DNA from: Euryarchaeota archaeon UBA59 | GTDB taxonomy: Archaea; Thermoplasmatota; Poseidoniia; Poseidoniales; Thalassarchaeaceae | Assembly (NCBI GenBank): GCA_002505495.1 | Contig: DAVI01000033.1 | Coordinates: forward strand, 1 to 27,017 | DNA: 27,017 nt | Direction: 5' to 3' | Shown here: piece after piece, positions 1-7,872 of the stretch | Position numbering within the stretch: the first letter of the stretch is position 1 | Layout of the letters: every line of letters begins with the position of its first letter | Position numbers and translations under genes: made by a program | The notes under the pieces: generated by a model | Databases searched by the model: none | The model's input: only the letters and a program-made list of their open reading frames with translations | Told to the model about the DNA's origin: nothing

Positions 1-578
1 GGTTGGCTCGACTTTGTGATGTTGAGGGTCAAGTCCGCCGCCGAAATCGGTCCGTTCACGAGGTAGGGGAGTGACTCCAAACCGGTGCCATGGCTAACCA
101 CCGCGCCCAACTTGCGAACCGACTCCACCAAGGTCTCCGAATGCCTCCTACGCAGGGTGGCATCACCATCGAGCATCACCGGCGCATCAAGTCTTGCAGC
201 GGCCACTGTCAACAACCGCAGCGCGGTTCCGGAGTTGGCGCAGTTGAGAACGCTGATCGGTCGATTGAAGCCGTGTGCGCCGACGCCGTTCACCGTCCAA
301 ACTCCGGCCTCGCCGCCGACATCGATCTCGACTCCCATCTGGGCGAGGCAGCGGGCCATCGCGACGATGTCCTCCCCTGGCGTTCCATCGAATAGAATCC
401 GCACCGACTTTTCTCCTTGTGCCGCGAGTAGCAGCCAGCGAATCATGTGGCTCTTGGAGGGAGAGAGTCGCCAACTCACGGGGCTGACAACCGCCCTCGG
501 CTCGATGCGAGTGTTTCCACCCCTCCCCTCACTTCCGGGTGAGGAGAACCACGGCTTCCAACTCTCAAGGCCTGCCAT
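1..578 (-). CDS. aroA: 3-phosphoshikimate 1-carboxyvinyltransferase (EPSP synthase), N-terminal part, cut by window edge
   Basis: EPSP synthase transfers the enolpyruvyl group of PEP to shikimate-3-phosphate, the sixth step of the shikimate pathway, in the cytoplasm. The minus strand from an ATG at 578 reads 192 complete codons before leaving the window. Family motifs are visible in order: SPSKSHMIRWLL (residues about 39-50, the SKSH substrate loop), NCANSGTALRLL (about 112-123, the NSGTxxR motif), DATLRRRHSETL (about 139-150, the LRxRP-type loop) and KSSQ at the very edge (about 189-192, the SSQ motif). The first 30 or so residues before the usual start of the fold are Gly/Pro/Arg-rich, so the true start may be internal; a TTG at 587 is also in frame. 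The gene lies 66 nt downstream of a pilin-like gene on the same strand and may be the last gene of that operon. The other shikimate gene here, aroD, is 7 kb away. Confidence 0.93.
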   Translation of the reverse strand, partial: MAGLESWKPWFSSPGSEGRGGNTRIEPRAVVSPVSWRLSPSKSHMIRWLLLAAQGEKSVRILFDGTPGEDIVAMARCLAQMGVEIDVGGEAGVWTVNGVGAHGFNRPISVLNCANSGTALRLLTVAAARLDAPVMLDGDATLRRRHSETLVESVRKLGAVVSHGTGLESLPYLVNGPISAADLTLNITKSSQ

Positions 579-644
579 GCGAATCGCCAACGGATGCTAC
601 CGGCCCGACTACAAGGGGATTACCTTCGTCGCGTATGGCCGTTC

Positions 645-1151
645 TCAAGAGGTCGAAGGTAGGGTTACCGCGGTGATTTCACCAGAACTTCGACCACCCA
701 AGCCCTCGTAGAGGAGTCGGAAAGTCCAGTCCCCCGAGCCGGAGCCAAGGGTGGCAGCGTCGATGACGAAGTAGTCACCTGTGTTGACCGTGAAGCCAGC
801 ATCCCTGTCTTGGAAGGATACGTTACCCCCTGAAATTCCGTACACGTCAGCGTCGGAGGTGAAGCCCGAGATGGTGGTGTAGTTCGAGTCCATTGGTGCG
901 ATGAGCTGAAATTTGCATCGGAAGGTCTCGATTTGCCCTGACATTTCGCTGATGGTCACAACTTGGTAGCCATTGTCGAGCGCCCTGACACTCAATTTGG
1001 CCGTTGGAACCCCTTTGTCCGGAGCCTGTACGCTGGTTGCCATCATCATGTAGACTCCACCAGCGAGCAGTACGGTGATTGCGAGCAGAAGAATCGTTGC
1101 GATTACCGGCGAAACAGCCTCTTCAGCGAGGACTCTTCTATGGTGTCTCAT
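645..1151 (-). CDS. Archaeal type IV pilin-like protein (class III signal peptide)
   Basis: A 168-residue protein with a short basic N-terminus (MRHHRRVLAEE), then AVSPVIATILLLAITVLLAG (about residues 12-31) as one hydrophobic helix. This is the standard archaeal type IV pilin N-terminal domain: a charged leader, an SPV-type motif and a helix that would be cleaved by a PibD/ArlK-type prepilin peptidase and packed into a filament core. The remainder (about 45-168) is a Ser/Thr/Gly-rich beta-type ectodomain with no recognised domain. I chose the ATG at 1151 because the leader then has normal length and a GGTG lies 5 nt upstream; an in-frame ATG at 1193 and a TTG at 1214 (overlapping the upstream stop) are alternatives. 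It follows three KaiC-like genes, which suggests it is the filament or surface subunit of the same system. Confidence 0.82.
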   Translation of the reverse strand: MRHHRRVLAEEAVSPVIATILLLAITVLLAGGVYMMMATSVQAPDKGVPTAKLSVRALDNGYQVVTISEMSGQIETFRCKFQLIAPMDSNYTTISGFTSDADVYGISGGNVSFQDRDAGFTVNTGDYFVIDAATLGSGSGDWTFRLLYEGLGGRSSGEITAVTLPSTS

Positions 1152-1210
1152 GGCTCCACCCTCGCTAGGCGAGAGAATGCTGTCCAGTTTCATGATTATC
1201 CCTGCCGACC

Positions 1211-2014
1211 TCAAATCACACGGTCCACAGTCTCGGGTGTGATTCCTTCCTCTGGAGTCACTCGATAGGTGTAAACCCGTAGGTTCTCCGGCGAATTTCG
1301 GAATTTCCTGATAACCATCCGAGTCTCGAAGGAGTTTCCAAGCTGCTTGACCTCGAATTCGAACACGATGTCCGAAATCAAAGATATCTCCCGCTCGATG
1401 CTATGTGCGACCGTCCCACTCGACACACTGAGGACCAGCAACCCTCGATTGAGTTGGGTGTGGGCCTGCATCACCCGCAACATCGAGATGACTCGTGCCG
1501 CCTCGTTTCTTTGGAAGAAGAAGTCAAGGTTGTCAATTGCGCAGCGGAAGAACGGCCCAAGCTGAGTGACTTGGTTGGCCATCTCAATCAGATAGTCAGT
1601 GGTGTTCTCTTCGACGAATCGGGTCTGTGCAAGTCGCTGTATGTCCTCCATCGAAAAACCTTCCAACCGAAATCGGCTCGCCTCCAACTCTTTCTCAAGA
1701 ACCGCCTCGTTGAACTCCTCTCCAAGGGTTCTCACCATCAGGTCGAGTGGCCACTTGTATCGCCTGTAAACTTGTAAGATCTCGTTCTCGGATTCTGCTG
1801 TTGAGAGCAGGATGGTGTTCTCAGGGTCTTCCGCAACCGATGCGAATTGCTTCATGAAGAGGTCCATTCCAGCGCCAGGTTCCCCAATGCAGAGAATAGT
1901 GAAGCCGCGTGGAATGCCTCCATTCATCATCTTGTCCAACTTAGGAGAACCAATGCTCCCCAAGTCGCCGAAGAACTCGACATCATCAGGGTCGAAATCA
2001 ATCTTGCGTGCCAT
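1211..2014 (-). CDS. KaiC-like RecA-fold protein with a degenerate P-loop
   Basis: A 267-residue single-domain protein of the KaiC/GvpD/ArlH RecA-like superfamily. The N-terminal pattern GSPKLDKMMNGGIPRGFTIL (about 21-40) is the usual KaiC lead-in to the Walker A loop. The loop itself reads GEPGAGMD (44-51), so the invariant Lys and Thr/Ser are Met50 and Asp51, and ordinary ATP hydrolysis is unlikely. A Walker-B-like strand, FFRCAIDNLDFF, places Asp161. In ArlH-like proteins this fold couples nucleotide state to assembly of an archaeal filament motor; here a regulatory or scaffold role is inferred. A very good ribosome site (GGAGGTGA, 7-nt spacer) fixes the start. It is the third of three tandem KaiC-like genes, preceded by a 111-nt gap, and its stop overlaps only an alternative start of the pilin gene. 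Confidence 0.85.
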   Translation of the reverse strand: MARKIDFDPDDVEFFGDLGSIGSPKLDKMMNGGIPRGFTILCIGEPGAGMDLFMKQFASVAEDPENTILLSTAESENEILQVYRRYKWPLDLMVRTLGEEFNEAVLEKELEASRFRLEGFSMEDIQRLAQTRFVEENTTDYLIEMANQVTQLGPFFRCAIDNLDFFFQRNEAARVISMLRVMQAHTQLNRGLLVLSVSSGTVAHSIEREISLISDIVFEFEVKQLGNSFETRMVIRKFRNSPENLRVYTYRVTPEEGITPETVDRVI

Positions 2015-2021
2015 CTACCAC

Positions 2022-2029
2022 TCACCTCC
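2022..2029 (-). promoter_or_regulatory. Strong ribosome binding site for the third KaiC-like gene
   Basis: The minus strand reads GGAGGTGA followed by a 7-nt spacer and ATG at 2014. This is close to full complementarity with the 16S rRNA tail and decides the start. It sits in a 111-nt gap that also holds a small perfect palindrome with a TATA-like centre (GCATACTATGC, 2044-2054), so this gene may also have its own promoter. Confidence 0.7.
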
Positions 2030-2125
2030 GGATTCTTCACCTTGCATACTATGCCGGGCCCGCCCTACGTTGAGGCGCATCAGCGCAGTCGTCCAGTTGG
2101 ATGCCAGCCCTTTCATTGACACACC

Positions 2126-2710
2126 TCAGGAGATGACCACCTGGCCCCGGTCGATGAGGTCGGTGCAGTAGAGGTCGAGGTTAGCGAGGACACTCGGCGG
2201 TGTCTGGTCGGGGACGGTCACGACGGCGGTGAGCACATCTCGGGCGCGGAAGGTGTTGATGAAGGTGTGAAGGTACTCAGCCAACATCCGCTCTTCGTTG
2301 TAGATTGCAAGTGCGTTGACCGAATCCAACACGACGAAGTTCTGCTCAGTCGGCATCTGCCGTAGATGGAACAGGGTTCGCAGCAGAATGCTCTCTAGCA
2401 TGATTGGGCTGTCGATGTAGGAGATGTTCGTGTATGGGTTATCAGTCCCTCCCAAGAGTGCGGAAGAAACACAGTCGATGAATTGGATTGAGCCGAGCGG
2501 CACTCCTATCTCAGTCAGCGTGTCGATGAGTTCAGGTGCCGGCCGACTCGCTGAAATGTAGATGCCGCCCATTTCAAACTCTGTCACGAGCGGCTCAAGC
2601 AGCGAGGCGGTCACGAGGAATGCGTTGCTCGTCCCACAGCGTACCTGTAGAGACGAGTTGAGGGTGATCTCAGTCAGTTGCTCGGCAATTCTCTGGTCGA
2701 GTTCAATCAT
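2126..2710 (-). CDS. KaiC-like RecA-fold protein lacking a P-loop
   Basis: A 194-residue protein whose layout follows the KaiC-like gene immediately upstream but is shorter. The expected Walker A position reads RCGTSNAFLVTA (about 24-35), with no GxxxxGK[ST]. A Walker-B-like strand is kept (NFVVLDSVNAL, about 124-134, with Asp129). It therefore looks like a RecA-fold paralogue that has lost nucleotide binding, perhaps a non-catalytic subunit in a hetero-oligomeric ring. Its ATG overlaps the TGA of the upstream gene by 4 nt (ATGA at 2707-2710), indicating translational coupling and probably fixed stoichiometry. The fold assignment rests on the strand pattern and on context, so it is less certain than for its neighbours. 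Confidence 0.75.
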   Translation of the reverse strand: MIELDQRIAEQLTEITLNSSLQVRCGTSNAFLVTASLLEPLVTEFEMGGIYISASRPAPELIDTLTEIGVPLGSIQFIDCVSSALLGGTDNPYTNISYIDSPIMLESILLRTLFHLRQMPTEQNFVVLDSVNALAIYNEERMLAEYLHTFINTFRARDVLTAVVTVPDQTPPSVLANLDLYCTDLIDRGQVVIS

Positions 2711-3468
2711 CTAGAACCAACCCCCCACTTCAGCATCGGAGTCAGCATCACTCCCATCGGAGTCAACTCGACAGCGTATTTTGCGCGCGAGTGGTCCGTG
2801 CCGCGCATCTTGATGACCTGAATGTAACGTAACAGGTGACCCATCCTGTCGATGTCACCCAACACCATGATGCCGTCCAGAATTGCCTCCTCCACACCGA
2901 AGGAGGACCAGTGCGCCTTGGCTCCCGCGCTGGTAATCTCAGCGACTAGGAACGAGGTGCAACCTTGGGTAGCTAGGGTCTTTCCTAGCGTGAACAGGAA
3001 GTCCCGGATGAGCTGGTCGTTGGGAACCTTGTAACAGAGGGTGGTGACCGAGTCAATCACCAGTCGGGTGACTCCGATGGTGTTGACGATGTCCGTGATG
3101 GCTTTCACCAGAGCGTCGATGTCATCTCTGTCGAAGGTCGCCTTCGTCAGCCCGAGCCACGAATATAGCACATCCATGTCGAATACATTGATGAGCCCCT
3201 TGTCGACCATCTCCATATCGAAAAATGAGTACTGTCTAACGTTCTCCAGCAACTTCACCGATGGCTCAGTCGCTGCGAAGTAGGCACACGCCTCACCCAT
3301 CTGCGCACCGTGGACGAGGAACTCGATGCACATCGTCGTCTTGCCAGAACCGCAGGTACCACCGATGAGTACCGTCGAGCCATAGGGAACCCCGCCACGG
3401 AGAATTTCATCCAAGCCGTGGATGCCTGTAACGCACCTGTCACGAGTGTACTGTGGTGTGCCGAACAT
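2707..3468 (-). CDS. KaiC-family RecA-like ATPase with intact P-loop
   Basis: A 253-residue single-domain KaiC-family ATPase. The sequence shows the canonical lead-in TGIHGLDEILRGGVPYGS (about 14-31), an intact Walker A GTCGSGKT (37-44), a KaiC-type acidic position in YFAATEPS (Glu69), a Walker B strand LVIDSVTTL (Asp139) and a late basic KMRGTDHS segment typical of single-domain KaiC homologues. The family includes ArlH of the archaellum and many archaeal KaiC-like regulators; which of these it matches cannot be settled without ArlI/ArlJ genes, none of which are in the window. It is the only apparently active ATPase of the three consecutive KaiC-like proteins and is coupled to the second by a 4-nt overlap. 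The upstream gene encodes a pilin-like protein 93 nt away. Confidence 0.92.
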   Translation of the reverse strand: MFGTPQYTRDRCVTGIHGLDEILRGGVPYGSTVLIGGTCGSGKTTMCIEFLVHGAQMGEACAYFAATEPSVKLLENVRQYSFFDMEMVDKGLINVFDMDVLYSWLGLTKATFDRDDIDALVKAITDIVNTIGVTRLVIDSVTTLCYKVPNDQLIRDFLFTLGKTLATQGCTSFLVAEITSAGAKAHWSSFGVEEAILDGIMVLGDIDRMGHLLRYIQVIKMRGTDHSRAKYAVELTPMGVMLTPMLKWGVGSR

Positions 3469-3500
3469 CTGAACCGAGATTCCTACCGTCCGACCCCTCC

Positions 3501-3507
3501 TAATAAC
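3501..3507 (-). promoter_or_regulatory. Possible TATA box before the KaiC-like genes
   Basis: The minus strand reads GTTATTA, centred about 36 nt upstream of the ATG at 3468. That would give a leader of roughly 10 nt. The sequence match is only fair, and the gene may instead be transcribed from the promoter of the upstream pilin-like gene. Confidence 0.3.
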
Positions 3508-3561
3508 TCGTTGGCGAAAAGCGGCTGAGATGGTTAGGATGAGAAGCCAAACGGATATCCG

Positions 3562-4671
3562 TCAGCGTACCCCGGGCGTGCCGCCGGAGACCCGGTCCCA
3601 ACTGGTTGAATTTTCAAGTTCACCACCATTCCAGTCGAGCGCTTGGTCACCGATTATTCCCCATGAGGTGTCCCAAGGCACCTCTTGGACGATGCTCGTC
3701 TCCGCACTACCGGGTGGATTCCATGTGAGTTGCAAGGTGTCAGTGTAGTTCCGCAAACCGTCGATTGCACCCCTGCCGAGGACTCCGGATGTGCCAAGGT
3801 CGAGGAGGATTACTGATCCTCCATTCTCCTGCAGAGAGGGCCGCCCCGAACAGAGCAATACCTCGCCGCCGGCAAGCGCTCCATCACCAATCAGGGAGTG
3901 AACCCCCCCTTCGGTCGTCCGCCCAAGTCCCCAGCCGGTCAAATTGGTCGCAAATCCGTCAGGATTCTGTAGCTCGACCCATTCCGGGAATCCGATTATT
4001 GGCTCTACCATGAACTCGGTGATGATGAGGTCGGTGGGCGTGCGCCCAGCGTCGTGTACCTCAAAGGTGATTTGCAGTGTTTCTCCGTCTGCCATCATCA
4101 GTCTGTTAGTGGTGGCGCTGTTGCCCGCTGAGCGACGGCTTGCGCCATCTTGAAAGAGCAAGATTCCGATGCGCTCGCTGTCTTCGCTTTCCACCACCTT
4201 CACGGTGAGGTTAACGCTGCACCAATCGGGAAGTCCGAGGCCACGGATGAACTGGTCTTGGGTGACATTAGAGAGGGCTGCCAACCGGCTTTCGTCTAGT
4301 TTTCCGAAGGCCCCCGAGAGACCCGGTTGCAAGTCGCCGCGGAGGAGGACGCTGGCGTTCAGCAGGTGCCAGTCCGCGGTAGCGTTGGAAATGTCCCGAT
4401 CTCCATAGGAGTCGAGGGGAACGAACCAGCCAGGGTCAGAAGTGAGTTTCTGGATGCTCTGGAGCGCATATTCGTCGAGTTGGTCTGACTTTGGATGGTT
4501 TGAGCCCAACATCAAGCCCGACAGGCTGAGAAAAGCGGTTACGATGATGAGAAACAGAACGAAAGCTGTCAGGAACTCGATGACCGCGGTGATGGCCTCC
4601 TCAGACGCCCGCAGGTCGTCCTCCTTCCGCTGCAGCCTTTGCACGCTACTGCCACACCGTCCAACAGCCAT
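3562..4671 (-). CDS. Pilin-like membrane protein with C-terminal lamin-tail (LTD) domain
   Basis: A 369-residue protein. Residues 1-22 are basic and polar, then EEAITAVIEFLTAFVLFLII (24-43) forms a pilin-type N-terminal helix with the Glu expected near a class III signal cleavage site. Residues about 60-210 are an unrecognised extracytoplasmic region with several N-glycosylation sequons. From about 213 the sequence matches the lamin-tail domain pattern: DLIITEFMVEP, then EWVELQNP (230-237), then NLTGWGLG (243-250), then a strand-rich stretch ending in SWDRVSGGTPG (357-367). LTDs are Ig-fold modules found on secreted archaeal and bacterial proteins. It is the first gene of the minus-strand operon containing three KaiC-like genes and a second pilin-like protein, and it is divergent from a large surface protein. 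A role as a decorated tip or adhesin subunit is inference. Confidence 0.85.
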   Translation of the reverse strand: MAVGRCGSSVQRLQRKEDDLRASEEAITAVIEFLTAFVLFLIIVTAFLSLSGLMLGSNHPKSDQLDEYALQSIQKLTSDPGWFVPLDSYGDRDISNATADWHLLNASVLLRGDLQPGLSGAFGKLDESRLAALSNVTQDQFIRGLGLPDWCSVNLTVKVVESEDSERIGILLFQDGASRRSAGNSATTNRLMMADGETLQITFEVHDAGRTPTDLIITEFMVEPIIGFPEWVELQNPDGFATNLTGWGLGRTTEGGVHSLIGDGALAGGEVLLCSGRPSLQENGGSVILLDLGTSGVLGRGAIDGLRNYTDTLQLTWNPPGSAETSIVQEVPWDTSWGIIGDQALDWNGGELENSTSWDRVSGGTPGVR

Positions 4672-4753
4672 GAAACCTATGCCATGGACCGGTTCTGTTC
4701 CCTCACTTCCAAAGCGAACAGAAACTGCCGAAACTCACACGCTCCGCCGTGCC

Positions 4754-4760
4754 CTATTTA
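4754..4760 (+). promoter_or_regulatory. TATA box for the large surface protein
   Basis: CTATTTA is centred about 28 nt upstream of the ATG at 4786, the geometry expected of a leaderless archaeal transcript. It supports choosing 4786 over the in-frame ATGs at 4639 and 4684, which would lie at or upstream of the promoter and would precede the signal peptide. Confidence 0.55.
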
Positions 4761-4785
4761 CGCCTCCCTAGGTTTAGGTTGGCTC

Positions 4786-7683
4786 ATGCGTGGGAGCGCG
4801 AGCCAGCGAGCGCGTCGCCGCGGAGCGGCGCAGTCACTCGTTATGTTGATGCTGTTCAGCAGTCTGCTCGCCCTCGTCCCCGCGACCTCGGCCTCCGGCG
4901 TCACAGGTAACCTTGCACTGGTCGAAGGATTAGATCCCATGCCGAATGCGACATACGACAGGGACACCTCGTTTATCGTGCCGAAGGCCATCGTTTACAA
5001 CGACCAGATGTCCACTCATGCATCGAGGCAGATTCGTTGGGAGATCTGTGCTGGCGACTATACTGCAGCACTCGATTGCCCCGGCAACCCTTCTAACGGA
5101 CTGACGAGCACCGGCAGTGTTCCAGGATATCAGAATGTCACAGTTACCTTCAGCAGTAATTTCTACCAGCCATTGGTTGCGGGCATCCATACAGCGGTCT
5201 TCTTCTTCGCTCTGACCGATAATAACGCCACTGATGACAAGTTGGCCTACACGTTCAATGTCTCAGCTCCGCTGCGGGACATCTCTGTGAATCAAGTCAA
5301 CTTCGACGAGAGTCAAGTCTACAACAGCAATGCATCCTATCCGATTTCAGTCGATTTTTACCGCCGTTCCTGGGAAATGGGGAATAATGCCACCTTCGGC
5401 TGGAGGCTTTACGATAACGGCAGCGAGATTGCATCTGAGTCAATTGTAACGATTCCCCCGGGAGCGACTGACCAGCATTATGTTCCCTGGATGCCAGACC
5501 TTGTCGTCCCTTACCCCGGAATCTTCGTCTTGGAGGTTGGTCTGCTTTCATCGCCTTGGGACATGAACGAATGGAACAACCTCGTTTCATTTACCCTCGA
5601 AGTGAACGATGACTTGGACGTCTGGGTTGAGACCATCGAACCGGCCCGTGGTTCGGGAGAGACCATTGAGGTGCAAGGGCAGAACAACACCCTCTATCCC
5701 TACGGTATCAACTCGATTAGAGTCAAGGTTGGCAACATCGGTCATGTTCTGGTGAATACAACCGTCTTGTTGTCCATTTTCGACTTGAATGGGATTTTAC
5801 TCGATGGTCCGACGGAATGCAATGTCACGATGACACCAGGTGAGCCGGCTATTTGCATCTATGAGATGCCGCTTACGGGGGAATTCATCTTGAATGCCTC
5901 ATTCCCCTTCGACATCGAAAGCCTTGACATCAATCCATCCGACAACTGGTTTGAGGTCGAAATCAGCAGCAGATTCATCAGCGCCAATCCGTCGATCAGC
6001 AACCCTACGGAGGGAGAGCGATTCGACTCAGGAGATGAGATACTATTCATTGGCCAGGTGAGTCAGATGTCAGCCATGCCACTGAACTTCACCTGGCGTC
6101 TAAACTATGAGGAGTTGATTGGCTACGGTCAGGTTTTCACCACTTCTCTACCGATGGGGGAGTGGCTGGTCACACTGACGACCAGAGACGCAAATGGCGA
6201 ACTCCAGACCGGAGTTCGAACAATTCGGATCCAAAACCGGATTTCACTCACCTCACTGCCATGGGTGGTCGGCGGTGAATCGGTCATGGGTGTGGAGATT
6301 GACTATCAGTTCAATGAACCGACATATCCTCCTGAAGGGTTCCAATACGAAGCAATTGAGTCCGAGGGGCTCTCCCCACTCCGTGTCCTCGACATTGACC
6401 TTGAACCGTTGGATTCGACCGTGGCCGATCCGGGAATCATCTTTACCGAGTCATGGATAGACCTCTCTTATCTACTTCCGATAGGATTTGACAGGAATTC
6501 GATTCGAGTTTATCGAATGACCTCCCTCGAGAGCGCCTTGGTTGAGGAAATCGAGTACCCGAGTACAGTCATCATTATTCCAGAAAATGACACATTGCTC
6601 CTCTATGACGAGGAGTTCACAAACGGACTCTACATGATTGCAGGCGATTTGCAACCAGCAAATGTCAGCGCCAACAATTTCCACATCGAACAGGGTGTGG
6701 GAGGTGGGATGACCCTCGTTTGGAGCCCGGAAGGTGACTTGGACAACCCCTACTTCGGAGGCTGGAGAATTTACCGTAGGACAACATATCCCTTTTTCTG
6801 GCCCTACGACACCGAGACACAATTCTGGTCCGTTGTAGGCACAGAAGTCGGCGACCTCGCCCCTCACGACTCAAGTTGGGTCGACCCCACGCCACTGCAG
6901 GATGGCACTTGCGCATCCTACCTAATCATCGCTCTCGACCGACAGTCGAATCCAGACCACACGCATGGCGCCGCTGCCGGCTTCGACGGCACCGATGTTG
7001 AATGGCAGTGCGGAGATGCGACTCCACCCCACATCGAAGTTGAAGACCTAGACTACAACCTCACCTTCGACAACAGTTCGGGACAGAACATCCACCATCT
7101 GAATGTCACTTGGACTTGGCCTGATTATGGGGTTGAAGAGAATGTCACTTGGATACTATATCGAGTCGAGGTCGTCCCGAGTTCACTCACTTGGATGGCG
7201 CCGATAGCGACCGGTCTTTCGGGTGAAACCGGTGAAGAGGCACGATTTCACGAGTGGGAGGGTCCGGCTCAGCACAGACTGAAGGTCGAGCGGACTTACA
7301 ACTACATCCTTCTGCCCGTCGACTCGGTAGGAAATGTCGACTATGCCCCTCTTGAGAATAACATCATCAGCGTCACCATCGAAAACCAATTCTGGGACTA
7401 CAACTCCCATCTAATTCCCATCCCCCCTCCCGAGGCGCCTCCACCTTACGGAATTCCATGGTTGAGAACACTATACGACTATCTCGATATCGGCGCATTC
7501 ACTATGACCGCGATGATGGCCTTCAGTATCCTGCTGCTCAATGTGGTGATGATTCCAGTGATAATCAATCAGACTCGCGGAGTGCGCCGCAGAATCAAGC
7601 GGGCGAAGTGGGAGTCCCAGGCGGAGCGAGAAGCGATGATGGCCGATGAGATGGGCGACGAACTCGAGGACCTCTTCTACTGA
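4786..7683 (+). CDS. Large secreted surface protein, C-terminally membrane anchored
   Basis: A 965-residue exported protein with no recognised enzymatic domain. The N-terminus is basic (RGSASQRARRRG), followed by a hydrophobic stretch ending in an ATSASG-type cleavage region (about 18-37), a clear signal peptide. The body is made of beta-sandwich-like repeats rich in NxS/T sequons: about 50-460 resembles CARDB-type adhesion modules, about 465-540 is Ig-like, and about 685-870 contains fibronectin-type segments (WRIYRRTTYPF, WTWPDYGVEENVTWILYRVE). One transmembrane helix lies near 905-927, followed by a basic then acidic cytoplasmic tail (RRRIKRAK and later DELEDLF). The start is supported by a TATA box 28 nt upstream. 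It diverges from the pilin/KaiC operon with a 114-nt spacer, so the two may share regulation. A surface-layer-associated or adhesin role is inferred. Confidence 0.88.
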   Translation: MRGSASQRARRRGAAQSLVMLMLFSSLLALVPATSASGVTGNLALVEGLDPMPNATYDRDTSFIVPKAIVYNDQMSTHASRQIRWEICAGDYTAALDCPGNPSNGLTSTGSVPGYQNVTVTFSSNFYQPLVAGIHTAVFFFALTDNNATDDKLAYTFNVSAPLRDISVNQVNFDESQVYNSNASYPISVDFYRRSWEMGNNATFGWRLYDNGSEIASESIVTIPPGATDQHYVPWMPDLVVPYPGIFVLEVGLLSSPWDMNEWNNLVSFTLEVNDDLDVWVETIEPARGSGETIEVQGQNNTLYPYGINSIRVKVGNIGHVLVNTTVLLSIFDLNGILLDGPTECNVTMTPGEPAICIYEMPLTGEFILNASFPFDIESLDINPSDNWFEVEISSRFISANPSISNPTEGERFDSGDEILFIGQVSQMSAMPLNFTWRLNYEELIGYGQVFTTSLPMGEWLVTLTTRDANGELQTGVRTIRIQNRISLTSLPWVVGGESVMGVEIDYQFNEPTYPPEGFQYEAIESEGLSPLRVLDIDLEPLDSTVADPGIIFTESWIDLSYLLPIGFDRNSIRVYRMTSLESALVEEIEYPSTVIIIPENDTLLLYDEEFTNGLYMIAGDLQPANVSANNFHIEQGVGGGMTLVWSPEGDLDNPYFGGWRIYRRTTYPFFWPYDTETQFWSVVGTEVGDLAPHDSSWVDPTPLQDGTCASYLIIALDRQSNPDHTHGAAAGFDGTDVEWQCGDATPPHIEVEDLDYNLTFDNSSGQNIHHLNVTWTWPDYGVEENVTWILYRVEVVPSSLTWMAPIATGLSGETGEEARFHEWEGPAQHRLKVERTYNYILLPVDSVGNVDYAPLENNIISVTIENQFWDYNSHLIPIPPPEAPPPYGIPWLRTLYDYLDIGAFTMTAMMAFSILLLNVVMIPVIINQTRGVRRRIKRAKWESQAEREAMMADEMGDELEDLFY

Positions 7684-7839
7684 CCTCGATGTCGGAAAAT
7701 GTTCACCTCCTGAAGGGACCATCTTCGACGGAACCCCTTGGTAGTGTCTGGATGAAAGAAATGGAGCGAGGTCATGCGAGGGACTGTAGCCAGTTGGTGG
7801 GTTTTCAAGGTCGATTCGGTGTCCTCTTGTACAGTTTGG

Positions 7840-7847
7840 CTTAAGTC
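7840..7847 (+). promoter_or_regulatory. TATA box for tRNA-Ser
   Basis: CTTAAGTC is centred about 29 nt upstream of the mature 5' end of tRNA-Ser at 7873, with a GC-rich stretch between. The position fits an archaeal tRNA promoter. Confidence 0.45.
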
Positions 7848-7872
7848 GGGTGGGCCGGTGGCCCGGCTCGCT

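Noticed and set aside
85..711. Long open frame on the plus strand at the left edge
   Set aside because: It is antisense to aroA, whose family motifs are clear on the minus strand; the plus-strand protein is Ser/Pro/Arg-rich with no recognisable pattern.
645..4671. Reading the operon as a standard archaellum (arl) locus
   Set aside because: Only KaiC/ArlH-like and pilin-like genes are present. No ArlI ATPase, ArlJ membrane protein or typical archaellin series is in the window, and one pilin has a lamin-tail domain.
7684..7872. Possible small gene or RNA between the surface protein and tRNA-Ser
   Set aside because: No plausible small reading frame or stable conserved-looking fold was recognised apart from the tRNA promoter.
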